DNA from: Streptomyces noursei
GTDB taxonomy: Bacteria; Actinomycetota; Actinomycetes; Streptomycetales; Streptomycetaceae
Reading direction: 5' to 3'
Length of the DNA: 64,000 nt
Assembly: GCF_016917755.1 (NCBI RefSeq)
Contig: NZ_CP070326.1
Span: forward strand, 7,564,001-7,628,000
Shown piece after piece: positions 43,055 through 51,265 of the stretch. The translations under genes and the position numbers were made by a program. Each line of letters opens with the position of its first letter. The first letter of the stretch is position 1. The notes below the pieces were generated by a model. The model was not told the origin of the DNA. It did not search any database and saw nothing but the letters and a program-made list of their open reading frames with translations.

Positions 43055-43737
43055 CCGCCCCGACCCGGCCGGACACACCGCCGATCCGGATCGTCCTGGC
43101 CGACGACGAGCAGATGGTCCGCACCGCCCTGCGCGCCATCCTCGGCACCGAACCGGACATCGAGGTCGTCGGCGAGGCCGCCACCGGCGCCCAAGCAGTC
43201 CCCCTCGTCCGCGAACTGCGCCCGGACATCGTGCTGATGGACGTGCGCATGCCCCAGATCGACGGCATCCGCGCCACCGAGTGCATCCTGGCAGGCACCG
43301 ACAACCCGCCACGCATCATCGTCCTCACCACCTTCGAGAACGACAGCTACGTATACGACGCACTCCGCGCGGGCGCCTCCGGCTTCCTCCTCAAACGCGC
43401 GCATGCCGACGAACTCGTCCAGGCCGTACGTCTGGTGGCCCGCACCGACACGCTCCTGTTCCCCACCGCCATCCGCGCCCTGGCTCATACGCACACCAAT
43501 CGGCAGGGCTCGCGCGCAGAGGCGGAGCGGCTGCGCGAGCGCCTCTCCGAGCGCGAGGTGGAGGTGCTGCACCTGATGGCGCAGGGCCTGTCGAACACCG
43601 AAATCGCCCAGCGGATGACAGTGGGGGCAGCCACGGTCAAGACGCATGTGGCAGGGGTGCTGGCCAAGCTGGGCGTCCGGGACCGCACCCAGGCGGTCAT
43701 CGCCGCCTACGAGTGCGGATTCGTGTCACCGGGCTGA
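43051..43737 (+). CDS. LuxR-type response regulator
   Basis: 228 aa from GTG 43051, overlapping the kinase stop by four bases. The receiver domain has the acidic pair ADDE near residues 17-20, phospho-Asp64 in VLMDVRMPQIDG and the Lys switch in GFLLKR. The C-terminal HTH (LSEREVEVLHLMAQGLSNTE, then GAATVKTHVAGVLAKLG) is NarL/LuxR type. The three-gene operon probably controls the upstream membrane gene and distant targets. Confidence 0.93.
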   Translation: MTAPTRPDTPPIRIVLADDEQMVRTALRAILGTEPDIEVVGEAATGAQAVPLVRELRPDIVLMDVRMPQIDGIRATECILAGTDNPPRIIVLTTFENDSYVYDALRAGASGFLLKRAHADELVQAVRLVARTDTLLFPTAIRALAHTHTNRQGSRAEAERLRERLSEREVEVLHLMAQGLSNTEIAQRMTVGAATVKTHVAGVLAKLGVRDRTQAVIAAYECGFVSPG

Positions 43738-43870
43738 CCGGGCCGGGTAGCGGGCGCGCAGGTCGCCGTGTCGCCGCCGTCAGTTCGACCGCGCAGATCA
43801 TCGTGGCGTCCGGTGGCGCGCGGTGCTCTCCCGGCCCGGCGCAGGCCAGGTCAGGTCGGGTCAGATCAGG

Positions 43871-45070
43871 TCAGGTCAGTGGGCAGTTCTCGGTGGGCCG
43901 TGGCCGGGTCGGGCCGACCAGGACGTCGCTGTGCGGGGAGCGGGCCTTGACCGGTGGGGGGACGGCCGGTCCAGGGGTGTTCCCGGGGTCCGGGTAGAGC
44001 AGGGCGTGGCGCCGGCGGGCTTCGGCCGCGGCCTCGGGGCGCGGGACCACGGTGTGCTCCGTGCTGCCGTCCGGCCACAGCGTGGTGACCAGGCACAGGT
44101 CGTCGAGACGGCGCGCGGCCCGCAGGTGCCGGGCCACGCCCCGCACTGCGGTCGGCACGGTCAGACATGCCTCGCCCGCGGTGTCGAACTCCACGACGGC
44201 CAGGCCATCGGCCCACAGGCGTCCCCCCGCCGCCCGGCGTTCCCGCGCGGACCTGAAGCACCACACGTCGCTGTTCTTGTGTACGACGACGGCGGCCGCC
44301 TCCGGGCCCGTACCCACGGCGGTTCCGCCGTCCGGGCCCTCGTACCAGGGAAAGGGGCGGCACAGCAGCCGCACTCCGCCGCGCTCCGCCCAGTCCACGG
44401 CGCCCTCATGGACGACCTTGGCGCCGTGCCGGGACATCCGGCGCGCTCCCTCATAGCTGATCCGGGACAGGGTGCGGGCCTCCGGGACCAGGTAGGGGTC
44501 GGCGGTGCACACGCCGGGCACGTCGGAGAAGAGTTCGCAGGTGTCGGCGCCCAGCGCGGCGGCCGCCGCCACCGCCGAGAGGTCCGAGCTGTTGCGGCCC
44601 AGCATCACCGTCCGTCCGTCCGCGTCGACCGCCTGGCCACCGGGGACGACCACGACCGGACAGTCGGCCAGGGCCTCGGCCAGCGTCCCGGGGGTGGCCG
44701 AGACGAGTCTGGCCCGGTCGCCCGGTCCCTCGGCGAGGAGCCCGGTGCCCGCCGCCGGGAGGGGGCGGGCCGTCACGCCTTCGGCGTCGAGCGCGGCGGC
44801 CAGCAGGGCGACGCTCACCGTCTCGCCGGTGGTCAGCAGCATCGCGGCGGCGTCCGCCGGCGGGTCCTCGACCAGGGCGTCCAGGGTCTGCTGGAGCCTG
44901 CCCGTCGTCCCGGACATGGCGCTCGCCACCACGACCAGCGGGCGCTTCTCCTCGGTGACGCGGCGGACCGCGTACCGGGCCACCCGGTGGTAGCCGTCGA
45001 GGTCGGCGAAGGCCGAACCACCGAACTTCAGCACCAGCGGACGCCCGTCGGAGGTGCGGCGGGTCGTCAT
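43871..45070 (-). CDS. Aspartate kinase (biosynthetic-cluster copy)
   Basis: 399 aa. It opens with KFGGSAFADLDGYHRVARYA, the aspartokinase nucleotide-binding start, and contains the TTGETVSVALLAAAL and LGRNSSDLSAVAAAAALGAD blocks; the latter replaces the usual GRGGSDTTA, so the active site is somewhat divergent. The C-terminal ~110 residues do not show a clear tandem ACT pair, suggesting altered feedback control. Its ATG overlaps the stop of the aspartate-semialdehyde dehydrogenase gene (ATGA, 45070-45067). A second, cluster-linked pair of these genes implies extra supply of aspartyl phosphate/semialdehyde for a specialised product. Confidence 0.85.
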   Translation of the reverse strand: MTTRRTSDGRPLVLKFGGSAFADLDGYHRVARYAVRRVTEEKRPLVVVASAMSGTTGRLQQTLDALVEDPPADAAAMLLTTGETVSVALLAAALDAEGVTARPLPAAGTGLLAEGPGDRARLVSATPGTLAEALADCPVVVVPGGQAVDADGRTVMLGRNSSDLSAVAAAAALGADTCELFSDVPGVCTADPYLVPEARTLSRISYEGARRMSRHGAKVVHEGAVDWAERGGVRLLCRPFPWYEGPDGGTAVGTGPEAAAVVVHKNSDVWCFRSARERRAAGGRLWADGLAVVEFDTAGEACLTVPTAVRGVARHLRAARRLDDLCLVTTLWPDGSTEHTVVPRPEAAAEARRRHALLYPDPGNTPGPAVPPPVKARSPHSDVLVGPTRPRPTENCPLT

Positions 45071-46116
45071 CCGAGCCACCCGTTCTTCAGGCCGAGTTCG
45101 ACGATCTGCAGCGCGTTGAGCGCCGCCCCCACCCACAGGTTGTCGGCGACCACCCAGAGCGCCGCCGCCCGGTCGTCCTCCGGCTCGACGCGGATGCGCC
45201 CGACGTGGACCAGGGCGCGGTCCTCGGGTCGGGCGAAGACGGTGCGGGGCATGGGGTACGAGGGGCTCTGCGACCGGCCGTAGGACCGTAAGCCGGGTGT
45301 CGCGGCCAGGGCCGCCTCGACGGACTCGGTCGTGACCGGTTCCCGCAGTCTGACGTGCACGGCCTCGGAGTGGCAGTCGAAGACCGGTACCCGCACCGCG
45401 GTGGCGCTCACCCGCAGGTCCGGCAGGCCGAGGATCTTGCGCGGTTCGCGGACGAGCTTGCGCTCCTCGTGCGTGAGCCCGGTGTCGTCCTGAAGTCCTA
45501 TCTCGGGCACGAGGTTGAAGGACAGCGGCTGTCCGAAGCGTCCACCGGGGGTGCCTTGCGCCCGGGGGTCGTCCAGGATGGCCCTGGACCCCTCGGCGAG
45601 TTCCCGCAGGCCGCGCACTCCGCCGCCGGACGCCGCCTGGTAGGTGGCCACCACGACGTCCTCCAGGCCGGCCAGTTCGTGCAGCGGCTTCAGGGCGCGC
45701 ACCAGCTGGATGGTCGAGCAGTTGGGGTTGGCCACGAGGTTCGGTCCCGGCCGGTCGTCGAGCGCACCGGGGTTGACCTGCGGTACGACGAGGGGCACGT
45801 CGGGGCGCATCCGGAAGGCGGAGCTGTTGTCGACGACCAGTACCCCGGCCGAGGCCAGCCGCTCCGCCTCGCGGGCGCTGATCTCCGCGCCCGCGGAGAA
45901 GACGGCGACGTCCAGGCCGGCGGGGTCCAGGTCGTCGAGCGTCACCAGCTGCGCCATGGGCAGCGAGAGCCCCAGTTCGTTGCCCAGGTCCCGGCCGAGG
46001 CTGCGCGCCGAGCCGACGGGCACCACCTGTTCCACCGGCACGATCCCGCCGTCGAGCAGGGCCAGGCACTCCCGGCCCACCGCTCCGGTGGCCCCCACTA
46101 CCGCGATGCGCAGCAT
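45067..46116 (-). CDS. Aspartate-semialdehyde dehydrogenase (biosynthetic-cluster copy)
   Basis: 349 aa from ATG 46116, preceded by CAGGAGGA. The NADP-binding start is VVGATGAVGRECLALLD. The catalytic Cys lies in LVANPNCSTIQLVRAL, and the active-site His is in the VFDCHSEAVHVRL region. It reduces beta-aspartyl phosphate to aspartate-4-semialdehyde. Coupled translation with the downstream kinase gene makes a two-step module. The product could feed the neighbouring dehydrogenases or the ATP-grasp ligase. Confidence 0.93.
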   Translation of the reverse strand: MLRIAVVGATGAVGRECLALLDGGIVPVEQVVPVGSARSLGRDLGNELGLSLPMAQLVTLDDLDPAGLDVAVFSAGAEISAREAERLASAGVLVVDNSSAFRMRPDVPLVVPQVNPGALDDRPGPNLVANPNCSTIQLVRALKPLHELAGLEDVVVATYQAASGGGVRGLRELAEGSRAILDDPRAQGTPGGRFGQPLSFNLVPEIGLQDDTGLTHEERKLVREPRKILGLPDLRVSATAVRVPVFDCHSEAVHVRLREPVTTESVEAALAATPGLRSYGRSQSPSYPMPRTVFARPEDRALVHVGRIRVEPEDDRAAALWVVADNLWVGAALNALQIVELGLKNGWLG

Positions 46117-46147
46117 GTACGTCCTCCTGTTGGGCCCCACGCGGGGC

Positions 46148-47122
46148 TCATTGTCTGGTGATGTCGGACAACCGCCCCCGGAAGGCACGCCGGTAAGCGT
46201 TGGGGGTGGTGTTGAGGGACCGCACGAACTGGTACCGCAGGGCCGCCGCGTTGGCGAATCCCGTACGGGCCGCGATCACCTCCATCGTCTCGTCGGTGTT
46301 CTCCAACAGCCGCTGGGCGTTGAGCAACCGCTGTGCCAGCAGCCAGCGGTAGGGGGTGGTCCCCGTCTCCGTCCGGAAGCGGCGGGCGAAGGTGCGCGGC
46401 GACATACAGGCCCGTGCCGAGAGCTGTTCGACGCTGATCTCCTGGTCCAGGTGCTGCTCGGCCCAGACCATCACCTCGCGTACGCCGTCCTCCCCGTAGT
46501 GGGCGACCGGTCGCTCGATGTACTGGGCCTGGCCGCCTTCCCGGTGCGGGGGCACCACCATCCGCCGGGCGATGGCGTTGGCGACGTCGCTGCCCTGGAG
46601 CTTGCGCACCAGATGGAGGCAGGCGTCGATGCCCGCCGACGTGCCGGCCGAGGTGAGGATCGGGTCCTCGTCCACGTAGAGCACTCCCGGTTCGACCTGG
46701 GCCTTGGGGTAGCGCTCGGCGAGTGCCTCGGCGTACCGCCAGTGCGTGGTGCAGCGTCGTCCGTCGAGCAGCCCGGCGGCGCCCAGGACGAAGGCGCCGA
46801 CGCAGACGCTCACCACCCGGACCCCGCGGGCCACCGCCTGGCGCAGGGCCTCCAGCAGGGCGGGAGGGAAGTCCCTGGTGTGGAAGTCGTCGCCGACCGG
46901 GATGGCGATGAGGTCGGCGTCCTCCAGCCGGTCCAGACCGTAGGGCGTGCTGATGGTGAATCCGGGCACCGCCCGCACCGACGAGGACTCCGCGGCGACG
47001 AGCGCGAAGTCGTACGCGGGCAGCCCCTCCTCCCGTCGATCGATCCCGAACACTTCGCATATGACACCCAGCTCGAATGGATGAACGTTGTCGAGCAGGA
47101 CGGCGGCTACGTTCTTCAGCAT
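46148..47122 (-). CDS. GlxA family transcriptional regulator (DJ-1/PfpI + AraC HTH)
   Basis: 324 aa from ATG 47122. Residues 1-~180 form a DJ-1/PfpI-like domain (VAAVLLDNVHPFELGVICEV, nucleophile-like VVSVCVGAFVLGAAGLLDG). The C-terminal ~100 residues are an AraC double HTH (SVEQLSARACMSPRTFARRF ... TGFANAAALRYQFVRSLNTT). It lies 31 bp upstream of the aspartate-semialdehyde dehydrogenase gene on the same strand and may be its operon-linked activator. Confidence 0.9.
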   Translation of the reverse strand: MLKNVAAVLLDNVHPFELGVICEVFGIDRREEGLPAYDFALVAAESSSVRAVPGFTISTPYGLDRLEDADLIAIPVGDDFHTRDFPPALLEALRQAVARGVRVVSVCVGAFVLGAAGLLDGRRCTTHWRYAEALAERYPKAQVEPGVLYVDEDPILTSAGTSAGIDACLHLVRKLQGSDVANAIARRMVVPPHREGGQAQYIERPVAHYGEDGVREVMVWAEQHLDQEISVEQLSARACMSPRTFARRFRTETGTTPYRWLLAQRLLNAQRLLENTDETMEVIAARTGFANAAALRYQFVRSLNTTPNAYRRAFRGRLSDITRQ

Positions 47123-47199
47123 GGGACCCAATGTGGCAGTAATGCGTGGGGTTCTGACAGTCCTCACGCTGTTCCATGGCCGGATCGGCCCTCATAATC

Positions 47200-47712
47200 T
47201 CAGCATGGACCTGAATCGGTGGGGATTCCCGCAGTCGAACTCGTGGGTCTCATGGGTGGTGAGGCGTCGTTGAAGGCCCCGTCGAGGGAGACGATCCCGC
47301 CCCGGATTCCCAATACGACAGCTTGCGTGCGGTCGGATACGCCGGCCTTCGTGAAGACGGCCGACAAATGGTTCTTCACCGTCTTCTCGGAAATTCCGAG
47401 CGCCCTGGCGACGCGGCGATTGGAATTCCCCTGGGAGATGAGCACCAGAATCTGGCGCTCACGGGCCGTCAGGAGGTCGAGCGCCGCCCGGGCCGCGAGG
47501 ACCCCCTCGGAGGGGGACGACCCCGCGGCCGCCCGTAAGTTCTCTATCAGCTGCTCCTGGGCTTCGAGCGCATCCTGTGCCTCGCCGAGCGCCTTGTACA
47601 TGTCGGCGACCGCTTCGGTCAGGGCGGCCACGGGCCGCGACGGTGCACCGCAGAACTCGCAGCACCGCTGATCCCTCAAGTCCGCAACGGGCCCTCGCGC
47701 AACACGTGACAT
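47200..47712 (-). CDS. LuxR-type HTH regulator with a TTA codon
   Basis: 170 aa. The C-terminal half is a LuxR/NarL HTH (LTARERQILVLISQGNSNRR, SEKTVKNHLSAVFTKAGVSD). The N-terminus has a CCEFCGAPSR motif, possibly metal-binding, and a coiled-coil-like stretch (MYKALGEAQDALEAQEQLIE), with no receiver domain. The Leu in ENLRAAAG is TTA (plus-strand 47536-47538), the hallmark of bldA-controlled cluster regulators in Streptomyces. It is a likely pathway-specific regulator of the 44-59 kb locus. Confidence 0.87.
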   Translation of the reverse strand: MSRVARGPVADLRDQRCCEFCGAPSRPVAALTEAVADMYKALGEAQDALEAQEQLIENLRAAAGSSPSEGVLAARAALDLLTARERQILVLISQGNSNRRVARALGISEKTVKNHLSAVFTKAGVSDRTQAVVLGIRGGIVSLDGAFNDASPPMRPTSSTAGIPTDSGPC

Positions 47713-47839
47713 TCGAAGAACTCCCTCCGCCGATATGGATGGATCGAATCGCGCTTCTCCGTAATGCTCGGGTTCCTCCGCAAAGCTCGGGCCTCTCCGC
47801 GGGGCTCGGGGGACGGTGCGGGCGGGTCGGGGGAACGGG

Positions 47840-49297
47840 TCAGACGGGAATCCGCGTGTGGATCGCCACCGTCTTGCACCGCGTGTATTCGCGCAGCGCC
47901 TCCAGCCCCTTCTCCACGCCGATTCCAGAGCGCCGGTAGCCGCCGAACGGCAACTCGACTCCCCCGGCCGCGCTGTAGTCGTTCACGAACACCTGGCCCA
48001 CCCTCAACCGCCCGGCGAGCCAGTGGGCCGTGGTCACGTCGGACGTCCAGATTCCGGCGGCCAGCCCGTACGTGGTGTGTTCCGCCAGTGCGACCGCCTC
48101 GTCCAGCGTGTCGAAGGCCGACACGCACAGGACCGGGCCGAAGATCTCCTCGTTGAAGACACGGTGCCGGGGCGTCACCCGGTCGAGGAGGGTGGGCTCC
48201 ACGTAGAAGCCCTCGGCGTACGCCTCCCCTTCGGGCACTCCGCCGCCGACGACGACCTCGGCGTCCCGGCGGCCCTCGGCCAGGTGGGCGAGGACCCGCT
48301 CGCGCTGCTTCGCGGAGATGAGCGGTCCCATGTCGGAATCGTCGATGCCCGGGCCGATGCGCAGGGCGCGGAACCTCTCCGCGAGGGCGGCCACCAGTTC
48401 GTCGTGCACGGACCGGTGGACGAGCAGGCGGCTTCCGGCGCTGCAGTTCTGTCCGGCGTGCTCCGTGATCGCCTCCACGATCTGCGGCACCGCCCGCGCG
48501 GCGTCGTAGTCGGGGAGCACCAACTGCGGTGATTTTCCGCCCAGTTCGAGGGTGACGGGCACGATGTTCCGCGCGGCCGCGGCCATGACGGCCTCGCCGA
48601 CCTCCCGCGAGCCGGTGAACGCGATGCGGTCCACGTCGGGGTGCGCGGCGAGCGCGGCTCCCGCTTCCGCCCCGTAGCCCGGTACGACGTTGAGGACGCC
48701 CGCCGGGAGTCCCGCCCCTTCGACGAGGTCGGCCAGGCGGAGCGAGGTCAACGGCGCGTCCTCGGCGGGCTTGAGGACACAGCAGTTGCCCGCGGCGAGG
48801 GCCGGGGCCAGGGTCCTGGCGGCGATCTGCAGCGGGTAGTTCCACGGGATGATGTGCCCGCACACGCCGTATGGTTCGCGCAGCGTGAAGGCCAGTCGGT
48901 CCGGCCGCTGCTGGATCGTTTCGCCACCGAGGGACTCGATCGCGTTGGCGTAGAAGTCGAAGTACCGCGCGGCGACGTCGACGTCCGTCAGCGACTGGCT
49001 GATCGGCTTGCCGGTGTCGAGGGTCTCCAACCGGGCCAGTTCCTCGCGCTCGCCGCGCAGGGCGTCGGCGATGCGCCGGCAGACCTGGGAGCGCTCCACC
49101 GGTGTCGTGAACCGCCACACCGACTCGTATGCGTGCCTGGCAGCGTCCACAGCCGACTGGACCTCGGCTGGACCGCACCGGGCGACACGTGCGAAGGGGC
49201 GGGCGTTCGACGGATCGAGGACGTCGATCCACCGTTGGGTGGGCACTCTCTTCCCCGCGATGACAGCCGCGTGCTCCGGTAATCCTGCTTCACTCAC
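47840..49297 (-). CDS. NAD(P)-dependent aldehyde dehydrogenase
   Basis: 485 aa from GTG 49297. The ALDH superfamily signatures are present: PWNYPLQIAARTLAPALAAG, KPAEDAPLTS, the general-base block VTLELGGKSPQLVL, and the catalytic Cys in HAGQNCSAGSR. The sequence is nearest to betaine-aldehyde/gamma-aminobutyraldehyde types by eye. Codon 6 is TTA (49282-49280 on the minus strand), so expression may be bldA-dependent. It is 48 bp downstream of the iron alcohol dehydrogenase gene, an evident pair: one enzyme makes an aldehyde/oxo-acid, the other oxidises it. Confidence 0.92.
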   Translation of the reverse strand: MSEAGLPEHAAVIAGKRVPTQRWIDVLDPSNARPFARVARCGPAEVQSAVDAARHAYESVWRFTTPVERSQVCRRIADALRGEREELARLETLDTGKPISQSLTDVDVAARYFDFYANAIESLGGETIQQRPDRLAFTLREPYGVCGHIIPWNYPLQIAARTLAPALAAGNCCVLKPAEDAPLTSLRLADLVEGAGLPAGVLNVVPGYGAEAGAALAAHPDVDRIAFTGSREVGEAVMAAAARNIVPVTLELGGKSPQLVLPDYDAARAVPQIVEAITEHAGQNCSAGSRLLVHRSVHDELVAALAERFRALRIGPGIDDSDMGPLISAKQRERVLAHLAEGRRDAEVVVGGGVPEGEAYAEGFYVEPTLLDRVTPRHRVFNEEIFGPVLCVSAFDTLDEAVALAEHTTYGLAAGIWTSDVTTAHWLAGRLRVGQVFVNDYSAAGGVELPFGGYRRSGIGVEKGLEALREYTRCKTVAIHTRIPV

Positions 49298-49345
49298 GGA
49301 TATATCCAGCTCCTTGACGTGGGGGGTGGTGGCGTTGCTTCGCCG

Positions 49346-50653
49346 TCAGCCCGTCATCGAGCCGACGATGACCCTTTCGAGATCGCGCGATGCGACGTCA
49401 CGCGGGCAGCACACCAGCAGCCGCTGCTGCTTGAGGGCGCCCTCGACGAGTTCGGGCACGTCCTTGACGCTGTAGCCGAAGTCCCCCAGACCTGCGGGTC
49501 CTCCGGTGTCCGCCACGATGCTCAGCAGCGTCGCCGGCAGCACGTCCGAACCGTTGGCCGTGGTCACTCCGTTGAGGTTCGCACCGAGCAACTCCGCAGC
49601 ACGCAGGTGGCGTTCGGGAGAAGTCGGATAGGTGAACTCGAACGCCGCCGCCGCGGTGGAGACGACTGCGGCTCCGTGCGGGACCATGGCGTGGTCGACT
49701 TGGTAGCCGTCCGGCCGGTAGTCGCGGACCAGTCCGGCGATGGGATAGGCGCAGGCATGCGGAATGTGGGTTCCGGCGTTGCCGAATCCCATGCCCGCGA
49801 AGCTCGCGGCCCGGCTCATTCCCGTACGGGCTTCCAGATCGGCGGGGTTGAGCACGGCCCGTCTGAGGTAGCGGCCCACCAGTTCCAGTGCCTGTTCCGC
49901 CCAGATGTCGCTGATCGGGTTGGCGCCGATGTACAGGGGGCGGTCCGCCGGCGTGGGATAGGGCGGGCGCCGGTCGTAGGCGCGTGCGGTGTACGACTCG
50001 CAGGCGTGCGTCAGGACGTCGTACCCGGACGAGGCGGTGACGGCCGGGGGCAGTGTCAGGGTGTTCGCCGGGTCGACCAGTGCCAGGGAGGGCAGCAGCC
50101 GCGGATCGCTGATCCCGGTTTTGACGTTCAGGTCCGTGACGCCGAGGGCGACCATGGCGGTGCACTCGCTTCCACTGCCGGCCGTGGTGGGCACCGCGAT
50201 CAGCGGCTTGAGCGGGCCGGGTATCGGGGATCCGGCGCCGATCGGGGCGTTCAGGTAGTCGCGTACCGGGCGACCGGGGTAACTCAACAGCAGGTTCAGC
50301 ATCTTGGCGGTGTCGATCGAGCTGCCGCCGCCGAGTCCGACGTAGCCGTCGACCTGGAGGGCCGCCAGTTCACGGGCCGCCTCGGCGCAGCTCTCGTCGG
50401 TGGGTTCCACCTGGGCCCGGTCGAACAGCGCGACCGAGATCCCCTCCTGCTCGATCTGCTTGGCGATGCGGGCGGGCAGACCGAGGCCGGCCAGGACGGG
50501 ATCGGTCACCAACAGCACCGAGGTGATGCCGGCCTTGCGCAGTTCGTAGCCGATCTCCCGGCTGGCGCCGACACCGAATTTCAGCGGCGGGGCCTGCCAG
50601 CTGATGATACGTTCCTGCTCTGGCGCATTTCCGCCCCACCCGAACGACTCCAC
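49346..50653 (-). CDS. Iron-dependent alcohol dehydrogenase, hydroxyacid-oxoacid transhydrogenase-like
   Basis: 435 aa from GTG 50653. It follows the hydroxyacid-oxoacid transhydrogenase (ADHFE1) family along its length: VEPTDESCAEAA, GLGGGSSIDTAKMLNLL, LKPLIAVPTTAGSGSECTAM, SGYDVLTHACESYTA, GANPISDIWAEQALELVGRY, GFGNAGTHIPHACAYPIAGL and VDHAMVPHG. The metal ligands (Asp and His residues in those blocks) are retained. Known relatives interconvert 4-hydroxybutyrate and succinic semialdehyde using 2-oxoglutarate. In this locus the substrate could be a four-carbon compound from aspartate semialdehyde, but that is inference. Confidence 0.9.
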   Translation of the reverse strand: MESFGWGGNAPEQERIISWQAPPLKFGVGASREIGYELRKAGITSVLLVTDPVLAGLGLPARIAKQIEQEGISVALFDRAQVEPTDESCAEAARELAALQVDGYVGLGGGSSIDTAKMLNLLLSYPGRPVRDYLNAPIGAGSPIPGPLKPLIAVPTTAGSGSECTAMVALGVTDLNVKTGISDPRLLPSLALVDPANTLTLPPAVTASSGYDVLTHACESYTARAYDRRPPYPTPADRPLYIGANPISDIWAEQALELVGRYLRRAVLNPADLEARTGMSRAASFAGMGFGNAGTHIPHACAYPIAGLVRDYRPDGYQVDHAMVPHGAAVVSTAAAAFEFTYPTSPERHLRAAELLGANLNGVTTANGSDVLPATLLSIVADTGGPAGLGDFGYSVKDVPELVEGALKQQRLLVCCPRDVASRDLERVIVGSMTG

Positions 50654-51265
50654 GGTTCGCCCCCGCCTTCATTCGCTAGAACTTGGATTTCCGGTCGATC
50701 GACAATATTGCGTACAACGACGCATAATGGAATATCTCAGCTGACTTCGGCTAAATTATTGCCGATCATGCTGAATTCGACCGGATGAAGGACATGGTAG
50801 ACAGTCGATTTCGGTCACGCCATAGGACTCTGGTCCTATGGCTGGATCACCCTGGTGTCACGGTCGACAATCTTGTGGAACAACGATCGGCGCGGCCGGC
50901 CGACGGTGCACCGGGGGCCGTGAAAGCCCTTCATCTGTCCACTCCGCGGCGGCAGTTGCACGGTCCGGGAGCGCGGCCCGGATCACGATCGCAGCGCCAA
51001 GATTCTCCCCCTGCCGATGTCGGCAAGGGTGGATCCCGGCCATCCGTTCGCACCACGGCAGCAACAGCACGGCATCGACATCGCGATCGTCCACTGCTTG
51101 ACGAACTGCGCCACGGGGAGGGAGCTCGTGACAACGATTCGCGGCACGCCCTGCTCCCGCTCCCCCACGCCTACCAGGCGCGCCGTACGGCAGTGGCAGG
51201 AATTCGGGGTTCCTCGTCAGTGCGGACACTGTTGCGCTCGCCGCTCCTTCCGCACAGTGAGTCGC
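50654..51265. other. Divergent control region between HOT-like ADH and MFS genes
   Basis: About 610 bases. The part from 50680 to 50790 is strikingly AT-rich for this window and probably holds promoters for the leftward operon. A long palindrome follows at 50819-50842. Downstream, GGGAGGGAG at 51116-51124 precedes a GTG at 51128 that is in frame with the MFS gene, an alternative start adding 46 residues. Confidence 0.55.
50819..50842. promoter_or_regulatory. Operator-like palindrome shared within the 44-59 kb locus
   Basis: GCCATAGGAC and GTCCTATGGC are perfect 10-bp inverted arms around TCTG. The core ATAGGACnnTGGTCC recurs at 59185-59199 upstream of the peptide operon with identical spacing, suggesting a common regulator for both transcription units. 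Confidence 0.6.

Noticed and set aside
43835..43880. Repeated CAGGTC/AGGTCA motifs downstream of the response regulator
   Set aside because: Short and irregular direct repeats between convergent genes, with no hairpin or operator logic evident.
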